Source: Pseudotabrizicola sp. (GTDB lineage Bacteria > Pseudomonadota > Alphaproteobacteria > Rhodobacterales > Rhodobacteraceae). Taken from it: a DNA stretch of 64,000 nt. Made by a program: the position numbers and the translations under genes. The stretch is taken from the NCBI RefSeq assembly GCF_030656345.1, contig NZ_JAUSNR010000023.1:210194-274193 (forward strand), given 5' to 3'. The notes below the pieces were generated by a model. That model worked only from the letters and a program-made list of their open reading frames with translations. It was not told where the DNA came from and made no database searches. Positions 15,788-24,613 of this stretch are shown here, one piece after another (within the stretch, counting starts at the first letter, position 1; the number at the start of each line of letters is the position of its first letter).

Positions 15788-17955
15788 CAACCCGTCTGAC
15801 CCCCGCGCGCGAATGGTGGACCGCCGAAGAGATTGCCGCCGCCGCGCTGCCCGATATGCCCGCCACCCGGCAGGGCGTGGATGCGGTGATCAAGCGCGAC
15901 TTCTGGCGCGGCAATCCGGGCCACGCCCGGCGGCGCGAGGGTCGGGGCGGGGGTTGGGAGTACAGCTGGCGTCTGTTCCCCAGCCGGGCACAGCGCAAGC
16001 TGCTGTCGGAAGTCGCAGCCCCCGTGGCGTCGGAGCGCCCGGCGCGGGATGAGGCATGGGCGTGGTTTGATGGGCTGCCGCAGGCGGTCAAGGACAAGGC
16101 GCAGGCCCGGCTGCTGATCATCCAGAAGGTCGAGGCGCTGGAACCTGCCGTGGGCAAGCATATGGCAATCGTCAATGTGGCCCGGCTGGATGGCATCGCC
16201 ACCCGGACCATCTGGAATTGGATGGGCGCAATAGACGGGGTGCGGTCAGAGGACCGGCTGGCCTATCTCGCGCCCCGCCACCGGGCTGCGCCAGAGGGCC
16301 AGCGCCGGGCGGCGGTCAAGGATTGCGATCCGGACTTCTTTGACCAGATCAAGGCCGATTTTCTGCGCAATGAGGCCCCGCCCTTCACCGACTGCTATCG
16401 CCGCGCATTGCGGGTGGCGAAGGCCAAAGGCTGGGCCACCTTGCCGGAACGCACCATGCGGCGGCGGCTGGATGCGGCGGTATCGACCGCCGTCCAAGTG
16501 CTGGCGCGGCAGGGTGTCGATGCCCTGAAGCGGATGTTTCCGGTGCAGGTGCGCGACAAGACCTGTCTGGGCGCAATGGAGGCGGTGAACGCCGACTTCC
16601 ACAAGTTCGACGTCTTCGTCAAATGGCCTGCGCCCAAGGGTGAACCGGAACAGATCATCCGCCCGCAGATGGTGGCGTTTCAGGACATCTATTCCGGGCG
16701 CATCCTGTCATGGCGGCTGGACGTCACACCGAACAGCACGGCCGTGCTGCTTTGCGCCGGGGACATGATCAGCGAATGGGGTATTCCGGAGCATGTGCTT
16801 CTGGACAACGGGCGCGAGTTTGCGGCCAAGTCGATCACCGGCGGAGCCTCGACCCGGTACCGCTTCAAGGTCCGCGAAGAGGACATTCCCGGCCTGTTCA
16901 CCGCACTGGACTGCAAGATCCATTGGGCCACGCCCTATAGCGGTCAGTCAAAGCCGATTGAGCGGGCCTTCCGCGATATGTGTTCATCCATCGCCAAAGA
17001 CCCGCGCTTTGCCGGGGCCTATACCGGCAACCGCCCTGATGCGAAGCCGGAAAACTACGGGTCAAAAGCAATCCCGCTGGAAGATTTTCTGACCGTGCTG
17101 GCCGAGGGCATTGAAGAGCACAATACCCGGCAGGGGCGGCGGTCAGAGGTCGCCTTTGGCCGGTCATTCGCCGAGGTCTTCGAGGAAAGCTATGTCGCGC
17201 GCCCGATCAGGAAGGCAGCCGAGGCGCAGAAGCGCTGGTGGTTGCTGGCGGCTGACCGGCTGCGCACTGACACCAACACAGGCGCTGTCTGGTTTCAGGG
17301 GAACGAGTTCTGGTCGGACTGGATGCAGAAGATCGCCGGACAGCGCGTGGTCATCCGCTTTGACCCTGCCGCGTTCTGGGACGGGGTTCACATCTATTCA
17401 GAGGGCAATGCCTATCTGGGCCATGCCCCAGTGCGGCAGAAGGTCGGGTTCTTCGACATGGACGAGGCCCGCGCCCACAGCCGTGCACGGGGCGCATGGA
17501 TCAAGGCCGAGCGCGCCGCCCTTGAGGCGCAGCGCCGCATGACCGCGGCCGAGGTGGGCCGCAGTCTGGACGAGCTGGCCGAGTCGGCTGAGCTGCCCGC
17601 CCCGTCGCCCGAGGCAAAGGTGGTGCGCCCGACCTTTGGCAAGCGCGGACAGGTCAGGCCGCCGGAAGCGGCGCAAGCTGCACGGCGCGGACAGCCGGTG
17701 GAAGACCGGGCAGAGATTGCAGCCGGACAGGCCGTGATCGTGGCCGATCTGTCCGCCAGGATGTTGCGCGCCCAGCCCTCGGAAGAGGCCCCGCGCGACC
17801 GCTATCTGCGGGCGCTGGATCTGGAAGCCCGCATGGAGCGCGGGCAGGCCGTGACCACCGATCAACAGCGCTGGCTCAGCGTTTACCAGCATACCGCCGA
17901 ATATCAGGCGGAGGCGCAGATGCGTCGCGACTTTGGCGACGCCTATCTGGGATGA
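15784..17955 (+). CDS. Mu-type DDE transposase (MuA homologue)
   Basis: 723 aa. Catalyses strand transfer for integration and replicative transposition. N-terminal Mu-type winged DNA-binding region (WTAEEIAAAALPDMPATRQGV). The catalytic triad is D271 (NADFHKFDV), D341 (LLDNGREF) and E393 (SGQSKPIERAF), nearly the spacing of MuA D269/D336/E392. A C-terminal Mu transposase beta-barrel-like part (NEFWSDWMQKIAGQRVVIRFDP) and a charged tail that would contact the MuB ATPase follow. All key residues present, so it should be active. Confidence 0.97.
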   Translation: MTTRLTPAREWWTAEEIAAAALPDMPATRQGVDAVIKRDFWRGNPGHARRREGRGGGWEYSWRLFPSRAQRKLLSEVAAPVASERPARDEAWAWFDGLPQAVKDKAQARLLIIQKVEALEPAVGKHMAIVNVARLDGIATRTIWNWMGAIDGVRSEDRLAYLAPRHRAAPEGQRRAAVKDCDPDFFDQIKADFLRNEAPPFTDCYRRALRVAKAKGWATLPERTMRRRLDAAVSTAVQVLARQGVDALKRMFPVQVRDKTCLGAMEAVNADFHKFDVFVKWPAPKGEPEQIIRPQMVAFQDIYSGRILSWRLDVTPNSTAVLLCAGDMISEWGIPEHVLLDNGREFAAKSITGGASTRYRFKVREEDIPGLFTALDCKIHWATPYSGQSKPIERAFRDMCSSIAKDPRFAGAYTGNRPDAKPENYGSKAIPLEDFLTVLAEGIEEHNTRQGRRSEVAFGRSFAEVFEESYVARPIRKAAEAQKRWWLLAADRLRTDTNTGAVWFQGNEFWSDWMQKIAGQRVVIRFDPAAFWDGVHIYSEGNAYLGHAPVRQKVGFFDMDEARAHSRARGAWIKAERAALEAQRRMTAAEVGRSLDELAESAELPAPSPEAKVVRPTFGKRGQVRPPEAAQAARRGQPVEDRAEIAAGQAVIVADLSARMLRAQPSEEAPRDRYLRALDLEARMERGQAVTTDQQRWLSVYQHTAEYQAEAQMRRDFGDAYLG

Positions 17956-18016
17956 GGAAAACCGCCGGGGGCTGGCAGGCCCACCGGCGGCAAAAACAGG
18001 CTTGAAGGAGATCAGA

Positions 18017-18802
18017 ATGTCAGAGCAGAAGCCCCTTTACAACAGTGTCGCACCGCTGGCCAATGTCAGCCGGTTGACGACGCTGATCAAGCGGATCGAG
18101 AACCGCGAATATGGCCTGCCCGGCCTAGGCTGTATCTATGGCCGGGCGGGGCGCGGCAAGACCACGGCGGCTGTCTACGCCTGCAACAGCCTGCACGCAT
18201 GCCACATCGAAGCGATGCCGATCGGGGGGGTGAAGGGCCTGCTGACCATGATCGTGGTCGAGCTGGGGATGCGCCCGGCGCGGACCACAGACGGGTTGTT
18301 CATGCAGGCAGCCGAGCAGCTGGGCCGCAGCAACCGCCCCCTGATCATCGACGAGGCCGATCATATCCTGACCGACCGATCCATTGAGATCGTGCGCCGC
18401 CTGCATGACATCAGCGCCGTGCCGGTGATCCTGATGGGCGAGGAAATGCTGCCACAACGCCTGCAGCGCTGGGAGCGGGTCCACAGCCGCATCCTGTCAT
18501 GGGTCGGCATGGAAGAGGCCACGATTGAGGATGTGGGCTATCTGGCAGCCATCTATGCCCGCGACGTGACGCTTGGCCCGGATGTGCGGCAGGCGCTGCT
18601 GAAAGCATCGCGCGGGTCTTTGCGTAATGTCTCGACCAACCTTGCCAACCTGAAGGAATTCGCGGCGATCCGGGGCCTCAAATCTGTGACCATGACCGAA
18701 TGGGGCGATCAGACGTTCCACACAGGCGAGGCCCCGCAGCCGCGCAATGCGCCGCAGCCGCGCACAATCGCGCAGCCCGCACAGCGCCGGGGTGCTGCAT
18801 GA
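18017..18802 (+). CDS. MuB-type AAA ATPase, target selection
   Basis: 261 aa. Walker A GRAGRGKTT (residues 42-50) and Walker B LIIDEAD (about 109-115), AAA+ fold of the MuB/TniB/IstB clade. MuB polymerises on target DNA, delivers it to the transposase and gives target immunity. GAAGGAG lies 7 bases before ATG 18017; the upstream TTG of the frame is rejected. The C-terminus ends in a Pro/Gln/Arg-rich repeat-like tail (PQPRNAPQPRTIAQPAQ). Confidence 0.95.
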   Translation: MSEQKPLYNSVAPLANVSRLTTLIKRIENREYGLPGLGCIYGRAGRGKTTAAVYACNSLHACHIEAMPIGGVKGLLTMIVVELGMRPARTTDGLFMQAAEQLGRSNRPLIIDEADHILTDRSIEIVRRLHDISAVPVILMGEEMLPQRLQRWERVHSRILSWVGMEEATIEDVGYLAAIYARDVTLGPDVRQALLKASRGSLRNVSTNLANLKEFAAIRGLKSVTMTEWGDQTFHTGEAPQPRNAPQPRTIAQPAQRRGAA

Positions 18803-19386
18803 GTGCTCACCGCAAGCCACGGCCCAAGGCCCCGCCGGTCACCGCTGCGAACTTTCTGGCGGTGTCGGAGCTGGCCTGGAACAAGGCTATTGCCATGCAC
18901 AGTTTCGGCTATGGCGATATCAGCCATGCTGCCAAAATCTCAATCCAGCAGGCGACGAAGATCGTGCGCGGCTGGATCAAGGAAGGTGCTGTCGACCAGC
19001 TGCAGAACGGTCAGACCGGGGCGGGCCGCTCGATCTGGCGCTGCAAGGAGGACTTTGTCCGGATCGAACCCCTGCGTAGCCGCACCCCGGAAGAGAACCT
19101 GTGGACAGCAATGCGGCGGCTGAGGTCGTTCACGCCGACTGATCTCTCGGCCCATGCGACCACGGAGACGGTGATCGTCGATGTGAAGATGGCAGCGGAG
19201 TATTGCCGGGCACTGTTGAATACCGACTATCTGGCGGTTGCCCGGCGTGCGGCCCCCGCCATGCAGCGCGAAGCGATCTACCGCCTTGTCGATGTGACCG
19301 GGGCGCAGGCCCCGGTGGTGCGCCGGGTGCGCGCTGTGGTTGACCCCAACACCGGCGAGACCCGTCTGATCGGGGGTGGCGCATGA
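18799..19386 (+). CDS. Early phage protein with winged-helix-like N-terminus
   Basis: 195 aa, coupled to MuB by ATGA. The N-terminal 90 residues look like a wHTH (YGDISHAAKISIQQATKIVRGWIKEGAVDQL...SIWRCKEDFV). The C-terminal half is unrecognised. Position corresponds to the semi-essential early region of Mu. Confidence 0.68.
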   Translation: MSAHRKPRPKAPPVTAANFLAVSELAWNKAIAMHSFGYGDISHAAKISIQQATKIVRGWIKEGAVDQLQNGQTGAGRSIWRCKEDFVRIEPLRSRTPEENLWTAMRRLRSFTPTDLSAHATTETVIVDVKMAAEYCRALLNTDYLAVARRAAPAMQREAIYRLVDVTGAQAPVVRRVRAVVDPNTGETRLIGGGA

Positions 19387-19784
19387 GCGTTAAATCCCCG
19401 GTTCAAGGCCCCGTTGAAGCCGCCCATGCCGCATGGGGAGAGACCTTGCCCGACTGGGTTGCTGTGCTGGCCGCCGAATGTGCCCGCACGTCGCAGGCGG
19501 CGGTGGCCGGTCGCCTTGACCGTTCCGGCGCCGTGGTCAGCCAGGTGCTGCGCAAGATCTATGCCGCCGACATGGGCCGGATTGAGGAGCGGGTGCGCGG
19601 TGTGCTGATGGCCGGGCAGGTCAGCTGCCCGGGCCTTGGCGAGATCCCGCTGCAGGAGTGTCAGGACTGGCGCGGCAAGGCCGGGCAGTTCGCGATCGGC
19701 AATCCCCGGCGCGTCCGGATGTTTCACGCCTGCAACCGTTGCCCCCGCCACAAACCCACCGCCCCCACGGAGGAAAACCCATGA
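19383..19784 (+). CDS. HTH protein with C-terminal zinc-binding cysteines
   Basis: 133 aa. HTH-like segment around residues 30-60 (CARTSQAAVAGRLDRSGAVVSQVLRKIY), then CPGLGEIPLQECQDW and a terminal CNRCPRH, giving four cysteines that could bind zinc. Similar small genes occur after the B ATPase in Rhodobacterial Mu-like phages. Overlaps the DnaA-like gene by ATGA. Confidence 0.68.
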   Translation: MSVKSPVQGPVEAAHAAWGETLPDWVAVLAAECARTSQAAVAGRLDRSGAVVSQVLRKIYAADMGRIEERVRGVLMAGQVSCPGLGEIPLQECQDWRGKAGQFAIGNPRRVRMFHACNRCPRHKPTAPTEENP

Positions 19785-20230
19785 ACATGCTGCCCCAGCC
19801 ACTCAAGGCAATCCGCCCGCCTGAGCATATCATCGCGGTTTACCTGTCCCTGCGCTGCACCACGGCGGACGAGCTGATCCACGACCGCAACAAGAGCGCG
19901 GCGCTGAGCCGGGCGCGGCAGGAGCTGATGTGGCTGCTGCGCGACCTGACCCACCTGACGCTGGCCGAAATCGGTCAGCATGTCGGTGGCCGCGACGAGA
20001 CGACGGTGCGTCACGGGATCGACCGCGTGTCGGACCTGATTGCCGCTGATGACGGGTATCGCCAGCAGCTGCAGGCCGTGCGCCGCGCCATCCTTGAGGC
20101 CAAGGCCGGTGCGGGCATGACGCCTGATCTGTGCCTGACCGCCGTTCGGTCGGTGCTGTCGAATGGCGCACTGACCGATGCCGACGCACGCAAGGCCGCG
20201 CTGCAGCTGATGGAGGTCCGGCATGGCTGA
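19781..20230 (+). CDS. DnaA domain-IV-like DNA-binding protein
   Basis: 149 aa. Residues around 55-85 read ELMWLLRDLTHLTLAEIGQHVGGRDETTVRHG, matching the DnaA C-terminal domain IV signature (cf. IGxxFGGRDHTTVxHA) that recognises DnaA boxes. There is no AAA+ ATPase domain, so it could bind origin-like sites without melting them. Start fixed by ATGA overlap and GGAGG nine bases upstream. The C-terminal helical part is unassigned. Confidence 0.8.
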   Translation: MNMLPQPLKAIRPPEHIIAVYLSLRCTTADELIHDRNKSAALSRARQELMWLLRDLTHLTLAEIGQHVGGRDETTVRHGIDRVSDLIAADDGYRQQLQAVRRAILEAKAGAGMTPDLCLTAVRSVLSNGALTDADARKAALQLMEVRHG

Positions 20231-20426
20231 GCCCTCCCGCTGGTCCCAGGACGAGATGCTTCGCCTTGCCGCGCGCGGCGTCCTGAAGGTCGATCTGATG
20301 GGCGAGCGCGGCGCGGTGCTGGTCACCTGCGACGAGGTCGCGGCGATGGCAGCGGTCCTCGCACTGACCCAAGCGCTGCCCGACGCCCTGTTGAAACCCG
20401 AAACCCTGAAGAGGAAACCCACATGA
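20223..20426 (+). CDS. Small hypothetical early phage protein
   Basis: 67 aa, no recognised domain (WSQDEMLRLAARGVLKVDLMGERGAVLVTCDEVAAMAAVLAL). Its start overlaps the previous gene by 8 bases, and its stop overlaps the DUF3164 gene by ATGA, supporting translation. Confidence 0.62.
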   Translation: MAEPSRWSQDEMLRLAARGVLKVDLMGERGAVLVTCDEVAAMAAVLALTQALPDALLKPETLKRKPT

Positions 20427-21073
20427 GCCAGTATGAACCAAGCTCCGTTCCTGACGGTCGTCAGATCATCGACGGCGTGCCACATATGCAGGATGCCAAA
20501 GGGTCGCTCACGCCCGTCCGGCTGATCAAGGCCCAGCACCTGCTGCAGGACGAGGTGGTGCGGAAGATCATCGGTCACGCGATTGCCCTGTCTGCCCAGG
20601 TGGCGCGCTTCAAGGAGCACACCTTCGACGACATCGGCGGGTTCGAGGCACTGCTGGAGCAGGAATACGGTTCCACCATCGGCGGGGCCAAGGGCAACAA
20701 GACCCTGATGACCCATGACGCCTTGTTTAAGGTGCAGGTGCAGGTTGCCGACTACATCGACTTTGGCCCCGAGCTGCAGACCGCCAAGGGCCTGATCGAC
20801 GAATGCCTGAACGAATGGGCCGCAGGCGCGCGGGACGAGTTGCGCGCCATCGTCACCCGTGCGTTCAACACCGACAAGCCGGGCCAGATCAACCGCTCGG
20901 AAGTGTTCATGCTGCTGCGCCTCGACATCGAGGACGCCCGCTGGCAGCGTGCCATGGCGGCGATCCGTGACGCCATGCGGGTGGTCGGATCAAAGACCTA
21001 TGTGCGCTGCTACCGCCGCCCGAGCCAAGAGGCCCAATGGGAGGCGGTCAGCATTGATCTGGCGAAGGCGTGA
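20423..21073 (+). CDS. DUF3164 family phage protein
   Basis: 216 aa member of DUF3164, a family found in Mu-like phages between B and gemA. Recognised by IDGVPHMQDAKGSLTPVRLIKAQHLLQDEVVR, LEQEYGSTIGGAKGNKTL and FNTDKPGQINRSEVFMLLRLDIEDARWQRAMAAI (each shown in part of a longer match). Molecular role unknown. GAGG precedes the ATG. Confidence 0.88.
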   Translation: MSQYEPSSVPDGRQIIDGVPHMQDAKGSLTPVRLIKAQHLLQDEVVRKIIGHAIALSAQVARFKEHTFDDIGGFEALLEQEYGSTIGGAKGNKTLMTHDALFKVQVQVADYIDFGPELQTAKGLIDECLNEWAAGARDELRAIVTRAFNTDKPGQINRSEVFMLLRLDIEDARWQRAMAAIRDAMRVVGSKTYVRCYRRPSQEAQWEAVSIDLAKA

Positions 21074-21282
21074 TCATGGTCCCCGCCGTTCTTGCAGAGG
21101 CGCTTGTCATCGATGCGATGGTTGAAGAGGTGGCGGAACGCCGCAAGTACTGGTTTGCGGGCAGCCCGACCGAGCTTGACCTGTACGCCGCACGTAAGGC
21201 CGTGTCGCGCCGCCTGAAGATTAGCCTCGAGACGGTCGAGGCCATGCTGGCCGCACCCTTGCCACCATCCGGGGAGGCGTGA
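21070..21282 (+). CDS. Small hypothetical early phage protein
   Basis: 70 aa from GTG 21070 (overlapping the DUF3164 stop) or 68 aa from ATG 21076. Helical and charged (VEEVAERRKYWFAGSPTELDLYAARKAVSRRL). No family assigned. Located between DUF3164 and GemA. Confidence 0.6.
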   Translation: MIMVPAVLAEALVIDAMVEEVAERRKYWFAGSPTELDLYAARKAVSRRLKISLETVEAMLAAPLPPSGEA

Positions 21283-21285
21283 AAT

Positions 21286-21726
21286 ATGACCGCCGCCCTG
21301 ATCCGCACCATTCATGTCGGTTGCCGCCAGCTTGGGCTGGATGACGACACGCGGCGCGCGCTGCAGCTGCGTGTGGTCGGCAAGGCCAGCCTGTCGGACA
21401 TGACGCCTGCCGAGCAGCAGAAGGTGCTGGATGCGCTGAAAGCCCAAGGCTTCACGCCCACCGGCGGGGCCAAGGCCAAGCGCCCGGCGGCGGCGCGGGG
21501 TGATGTGCGGTTCTGCCATGTGCTGTGGGGCAAGCTGCACCGGGCGGGCACGGTGGATGTGGCCGGGGCCAAGGGGCTGAACGCCTTTGTCCGCGCCCGG
21601 TTTGAGAAGTCATGGGGGGCAGCACCTATCGACATTGATCAGATGCGTGACCATCAGCAGATTGCCGCCATTGCCGAGGCCCTGAAAGGCATGTGCAAGC
21701 GCGCCGGGATCGAGGTGACGCGGTGA
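21286..21726 (+). CDS. gemA: GemA-type regulatory protein (DUF1018, Mu gp16)
   Basis: 146 aa. Matches the gp16/GemA family by its start (LIRTIHVGCRQLGLDDDTRRALQLRV), SLSDMTPAEQQKVLDALKAQGF and the C-terminal half with LNAFVRARFEKSWG. In Mu, GemA modulates host gene expression through effects on DNA supercoiling. Intergenic gap to the previous gene is 3 bases, and the stop overlaps the GTG of the methylase. Confidence 0.9.
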   Translation: MTAALIRTIHVGCRQLGLDDDTRRALQLRVVGKASLSDMTPAEQQKVLDALKAQGFTPTGGAKAKRPAAARGDVRFCHVLWGKLHRAGTVDVAGAKGLNAFVRARFEKSWGAAPIDIDQMRDHQQIAAIAEALKGMCKRAGIEVTR

Positions 21727-22295
21727 ACATGCGGGCCACCTTTCACGGCATGCGCCCGTCAGGTGGCTACGGCCTGATCATGGCCGATCCGCCATGGCAG
21801 CAGGAAATGCGATCCGAGAAAGGCGAGGGGAAATCGCCCCAGGCGCATTACGAGACGATGACGGTCGATCAGATCAAGGCGATGCCGGTCGAGGCGCTGG
21901 CGGGTCGCAACTGCCTGCTGTGGCTCTGGGCTATCGCGCCCATGCTGCCACAGGCGCTGGAGGTGATGGCGGTATGGGGGTTTGAGTACAAGACCCAAGG
22001 CGAATGGGCGAAGATGACCAAGAACGGCAAGCAGGCCTTTGGCACAGGGTACATCCTGCGCGGCGCGGGCGAGCCCTTCCTGATCGGCACGCGGAGCGCG
22101 CCCAAGACGACCAGGTCTGTCCGGTCGGTGATCATCGCCCCGATGCGTGAACACAGCCGCAAGCCGGAAAAGGCATTCGAGGCCGCTGAAAAACTGATGC
22201 CGGCTGCCCGCCGGGTGGAGCTGTTCAGCCGCCAGAAACGCGCAGGCTGGGACAACTGGGGCAATGAGATTGACAAATTCGAGGGGGCGGCATGA
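21723..22295 (+). CDS. MT-A70 family adenine N6-methyltransferase
   Basis: 190 aa from GTG 21723 (GTGA overlap), or 188 aa from ATG 21729. The catalytic motif DPPW is at residues 22-25 (YGLIMADPPWQ), with LLWLWAIAPMLPQALEVM and the SAM-fold end MPAARRVELFSRQKRAGWDNWGNE. MT-A70 enzymes methylate adenine N6 in DNA or RNA. In phages they commonly protect phage DNA from restriction. It is one of three adenine methylases in the accessory block. Confidence 0.92.
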   Translation: MNMRATFHGMRPSGGYGLIMADPPWQQEMRSEKGEGKSPQAHYETMTVDQIKAMPVEALAGRNCLLWLWAIAPMLPQALEVMAVWGFEYKTQGEWAKMTKNGKQAFGTGYILRGAGEPFLIGTRSAPKTTRSVRSVIIAPMREHSRKPEKAFEAAEKLMPAARRVELFSRQKRAGWDNWGNEIDKFEGAA

Positions 22296-22552
22296 AGCGC
22301 GCCTCGGTCCGGGTCAGTGATCATGCCTTGCTGCGCCATATGCAGCGGGTGATGGATCTGCCGGTCGAAGACCTGCGCGCCGAGCTGGAGCGGCGGATCA
22401 ACGCGATCTATCTGGAAGGTGCCACCGGCATCACGATGGACGGGCATTCCTACCGGGTGGTGATCAACCCGTTCGGCGCGGTGGTGACGACGGTGATCGA
22501 TACACCTGGTCGCCACGCCCACCGCCCCATTGAGCGGGAGGCGGAGGAATGA
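22292..22552 (+). CDS. Hypothetical phage protein
   Basis: 86 aa. VSDHALLRHMQRVMDLPVEDLRAELERRINAI followed by a short beta region (GHSYRVVINPFGAVVTTVI) resembles toxin-like or RelE-type small folds only loosely; I make no assignment. Coupled by overlap to the methylase before and the coiled-coil protein after. Confidence 0.62.
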   Translation: MKRASVRVSDHALLRHMQRVMDLPVEDLRAELERRINAIYLEGATGITMDGHSYRVVINPFGAVVTTVIDTPGRHAHRPIEREAEE

Positions 22553-22728
22553 CCCAGCCGACCTATGAGCAACTGGCCCTGATGCAGATGCAAGAGCAGG
22601 TGGCCACGCTGGAGCGCCTCGCCGAGACGCTGGCAAACGATCTGATCCGACAGTCGCGCCGTCTGGACCGTCTGGAGCGCAAAGAACGGAGCCGCAGCCG
22701 TGGTCGGGCCGGGGTGCAGAAACCATGA
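22549..22728 (+). CDS. Small coiled-coil phage protein
   Basis: 59 aa: LALMQMQEQVATLERLAETLANDL continuing into RQSRRLDRLERKERSRSR. Heptad-like hydrophobics predict a coiled coil with a basic tail. ATGA overlaps on both ends (22549-22552 and 22725-22728) and GGAGG before the ATG support it. Role unknown. Confidence 0.65.
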   Translation: MTQPTYEQLALMQMQEQVATLERLAETLANDLIRQSRRLDRLERKERSRSRGRAGVQKP

Positions 22729-23099
22729 CCGATGCGCCGCCGCCACCTGCCCAGCTGGAGCCCTATGTCCGCATCCTCGGTGTCGACGGCGCAGTCACGT
22801 TCTTTTCGTCCTTTGGCGGGGCAGAGCTGGTCTATTCGCAGAACCCGCGCCGGTCGCAGTTGGCCGAGATCATGGGCCTAGATGCCGCGCGGGCGCTGGC
22901 CGAAGAAGATGCCCGCAGGGGCTTGCCGCGCCGGGTTCCGCTTGGCAAACCATGGGTTGCACAGGTCATGAAATCAAAAGGCTTGCCCGTGGCCGAAATC
23001 GCCCGCAGGATGCATGCGTCCGACGTGGCGGTGCGGCGCTGGCTGAAACAGCAGCCCGGCGTCCGGTTCACTGATCCGCGCCAGCCCAGCCTGTTCTGA
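22725..23099 (+). CDS. Mor/C-like transcription activator
   Basis: 124 aa. The layout resembles Mor: an N-terminal dimerisation segment (VRILGVDGAVTFFSSFGGAELVY), a middle part (AEIMGLDAARALAEED) and a C-terminal HTH (GLPVAEIARRMHASDVAVRRWLKQ). It is the last gene before the late block and is followed directly by the first copy of the repeated dyad CCCCGCACACCGTTGCGG. Best reading is the activator of late transcription; could also be a generic HTH regulator. Confidence 0.72.
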   Translation: MTDAPPPPAQLEPYVRILGVDGAVTFFSSFGGAELVYSQNPRRSQLAEIMGLDAARALAEEDARRGLPRRVPLGKPWVAQVMKSKGLPVAEIARRMHASDVAVRRWLKQQPGVRFTDPRQPSLF

Positions 23100-23102
23100 C
23101 GC

Positions 23103-23120
23103 CCCCGCACACCGTTGCGG
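23103..23120. promoter_or_regulatory. Predicted late-activator site, copy 1
   Basis: CCCCGCACACCGTTGCGG, an imperfect dyad with arms CCGCA/TGCGG and a 6-bp spacer. Lies 4 bases after the Mor-like gene and about 80 bases before the endolysin start. Identical 18-mer recurs at 34154-34171 before the protease/capsid genes. Only these two copies were seen, both in the rare intergenic gaps of the late region. Confidence 0.6.
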
Positions 23121-23201
23121 GTAATATCGCCCCCCGATTGCAGCGCATTCTGACCCGGTAATCCGCCGGGCATGGCCCCGGCCTTTCCCCGGGGTACAGA
23201 C

Positions 23202-24107
23202 ATGCAGATCAGCGCGCAGGGCGTCGCCACATTGAAGCATCACGAAGGCGAAGTGCTGCGGGCCTATCGCTGTCCGGCAGGGATCTGGACGATTGGCGTT
23301 GGCCTGACCGCCGCCTCGGGCGTGGTGAAGCCCAAGGCCGGGATGACCATCACCAGTGCGGAGTCCACGAGCCTGCTGCAGCAGGCGCTGCGTCGGAACT
23401 ATGAGCCTGCGGTGAAGGCCGCCATGCCGGGGGCAAAGCAGCACGAATTCGACGCGGGCGGTAACTTCCATTTCAACACAGGTGCCATCGGTCGCGCGAC
23501 ATGGGTCAAGCAGTGGCGCACCAAAGCCGCTGCGGCAGTGATCCGGGCCGGGATGCTGGTCTGGAACAAGGGCGGCGGCAAGGTGCTGCCCGGGCTGGTG
23601 CGCCGCCGCGAGGACGAGGCGCGGATGCTGCTGGAGGGCAAGTATCCGGTGTCGGCCCGCAATGCCGCCCCCGAGAAACCAAAGCCGGGCGGATCACCGG
23701 TCTGGGCGCTGGCGATGAGCGGCCCCGAGCGCATCCGCGTCGAGGAGGCGTTCAACGCTCTTGGATATGGCGGCGGGATGCTCTTCGCCACGGATGTCCA
23801 GAACTTCCAGCGCGACCATGGCCTGACCATTGACGGCATCATTGGCCGCGCGACGCTGTCCACCCTCCAGCGCCGGATCGACGCCGCCGCAAAGGCCAAG
23901 CCCGCCGCTGCTGCCCCCGTTATCGCCGCTGCCGCCCCTGCCACGGGCGCGGGCGAGACGCTGGCGCTGCCGCCGTCTGCTGACTGGCTGATCCTCGGCC
24001 TTGCCGTCGCCTATGGCCTGTGGGTCGCGTTTCGCTACCGCGACGCCATTGCCGCCCACCTGACCCACAGCGCGCCGCGCGCTGCGGCTTTCCTTCGGAG
24101 CTTCTGA
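23202..24107 (+). CDS. Endolysin: GH24 lysozyme, peptidoglycan-binding, C-terminal membrane anchor
   Basis: 301 aa. N-terminal glycoside hydrolase 24 with the E-x8-C-x5-T triad (E15, C24, T30) as in P21-type lysozymes, and TIGVGLT. Around residues 175-225 a PG_binding_1-like repeat (IRVEEAFNALGYGG, FQRDHGLTIDGIIGRATL). Then an Ala/Pro-rich linker and one hydrophobic segment (WLILGLAVAYGLWVAF) near the C-terminus, unusual for an endolysin. ATG 23202 follows the GGGG of a hairpin; the upstream frame is rejected. Confidence 0.9.
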   Translation: MQISAQGVATLKHHEGEVLRAYRCPAGIWTIGVGLTAASGVVKPKAGMTITSAESTSLLQQALRRNYEPAVKAAMPGAKQHEFDAGGNFHFNTGAIGRATWVKQWRTKAAAAVIRAGMLVWNKGGGKVLPGLVRRREDEARMLLEGKYPVSARNAAPEKPKPGGSPVWALAMSGPERIRVEEAFNALGYGGGMLFATDVQNFQRDHGLTIDGIIGRATLSTLQRRIDAAAKAKPAAAAPVIAAAAPATGAGETLALPPSADWLILGLAVAYGLWVAFRYRDAIAAHLTHSAPRAAAFLRSF

Positions 24108-24613
24108 TGAGCGTACTTGCCACCATCGCATTGCAGGCGGGTCTTCCGCTGGTCGAGCGCATCCTGTCGCGCAAGCTGGGGGATGCAGGCGGTCAGCTGG
24201 CAGGGGACGTGATCCGATCCATTGCCGGGCGGCTGACCGAGCAGCCGGAAAACCTTGAGGCGCTGGCCGAGGCCAACCCGGGACGGGTGATCGATGCCAT
24301 GCGCGAGGTCGAACGTGCCGCGCCAGAGATCCTTGCCGCCTATGATCGCGATCTGCAGCTGCAGATGGCCGTGATGGCGGCAGAGCAGGGGGAGCCCACA
24401 TGGCACCGGGCATGGCGGCCCGGCTGGATGTATCTGCTGGGCTTTCTGTGGCTGTGGAACCTTGTGCTGCTGCATGTCGCGAATGCGGTCTGGAAGTTCG
24501 CCTTGCCGCCGCTGCCGACCACCGACCTGCTGGCGCTGACCGGCATGTTCCTTGCCCTTTACATGGGCGGGCACACTGTCCTGCGCCTGATGGGCAAGGC
24601 AGGTGAAAAGTGA
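24107..24613 (+). CDS. Holin of the 3TM type
   Basis: 168 aa. Soluble helical N-terminus, then hydrophobic helices (GWMYLLGFLWLWNLVLLHVANAVW and LLALTGMFLALYMGGHTVLRL). The motif WHRAWRPGWMY is characteristic of the phage_holin_3 family. Start TGATG overlaps the endolysin stop. Forms membrane lesions that let the endolysin act. Confidence 0.85.
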   Translation: MSVLATIALQAGLPLVERILSRKLGDAGGQLAGDVIRSIAGRLTEQPENLEALAEANPGRVIDAMREVERAAPEILAAYDRDLQLQMAVMAAEQGEPTWHRAWRPGWMYLLGFLWLWNLVLLHVANAVWKFALPPLPTTDLLALTGMFLALYMGGHTVLRLMGKAGEK

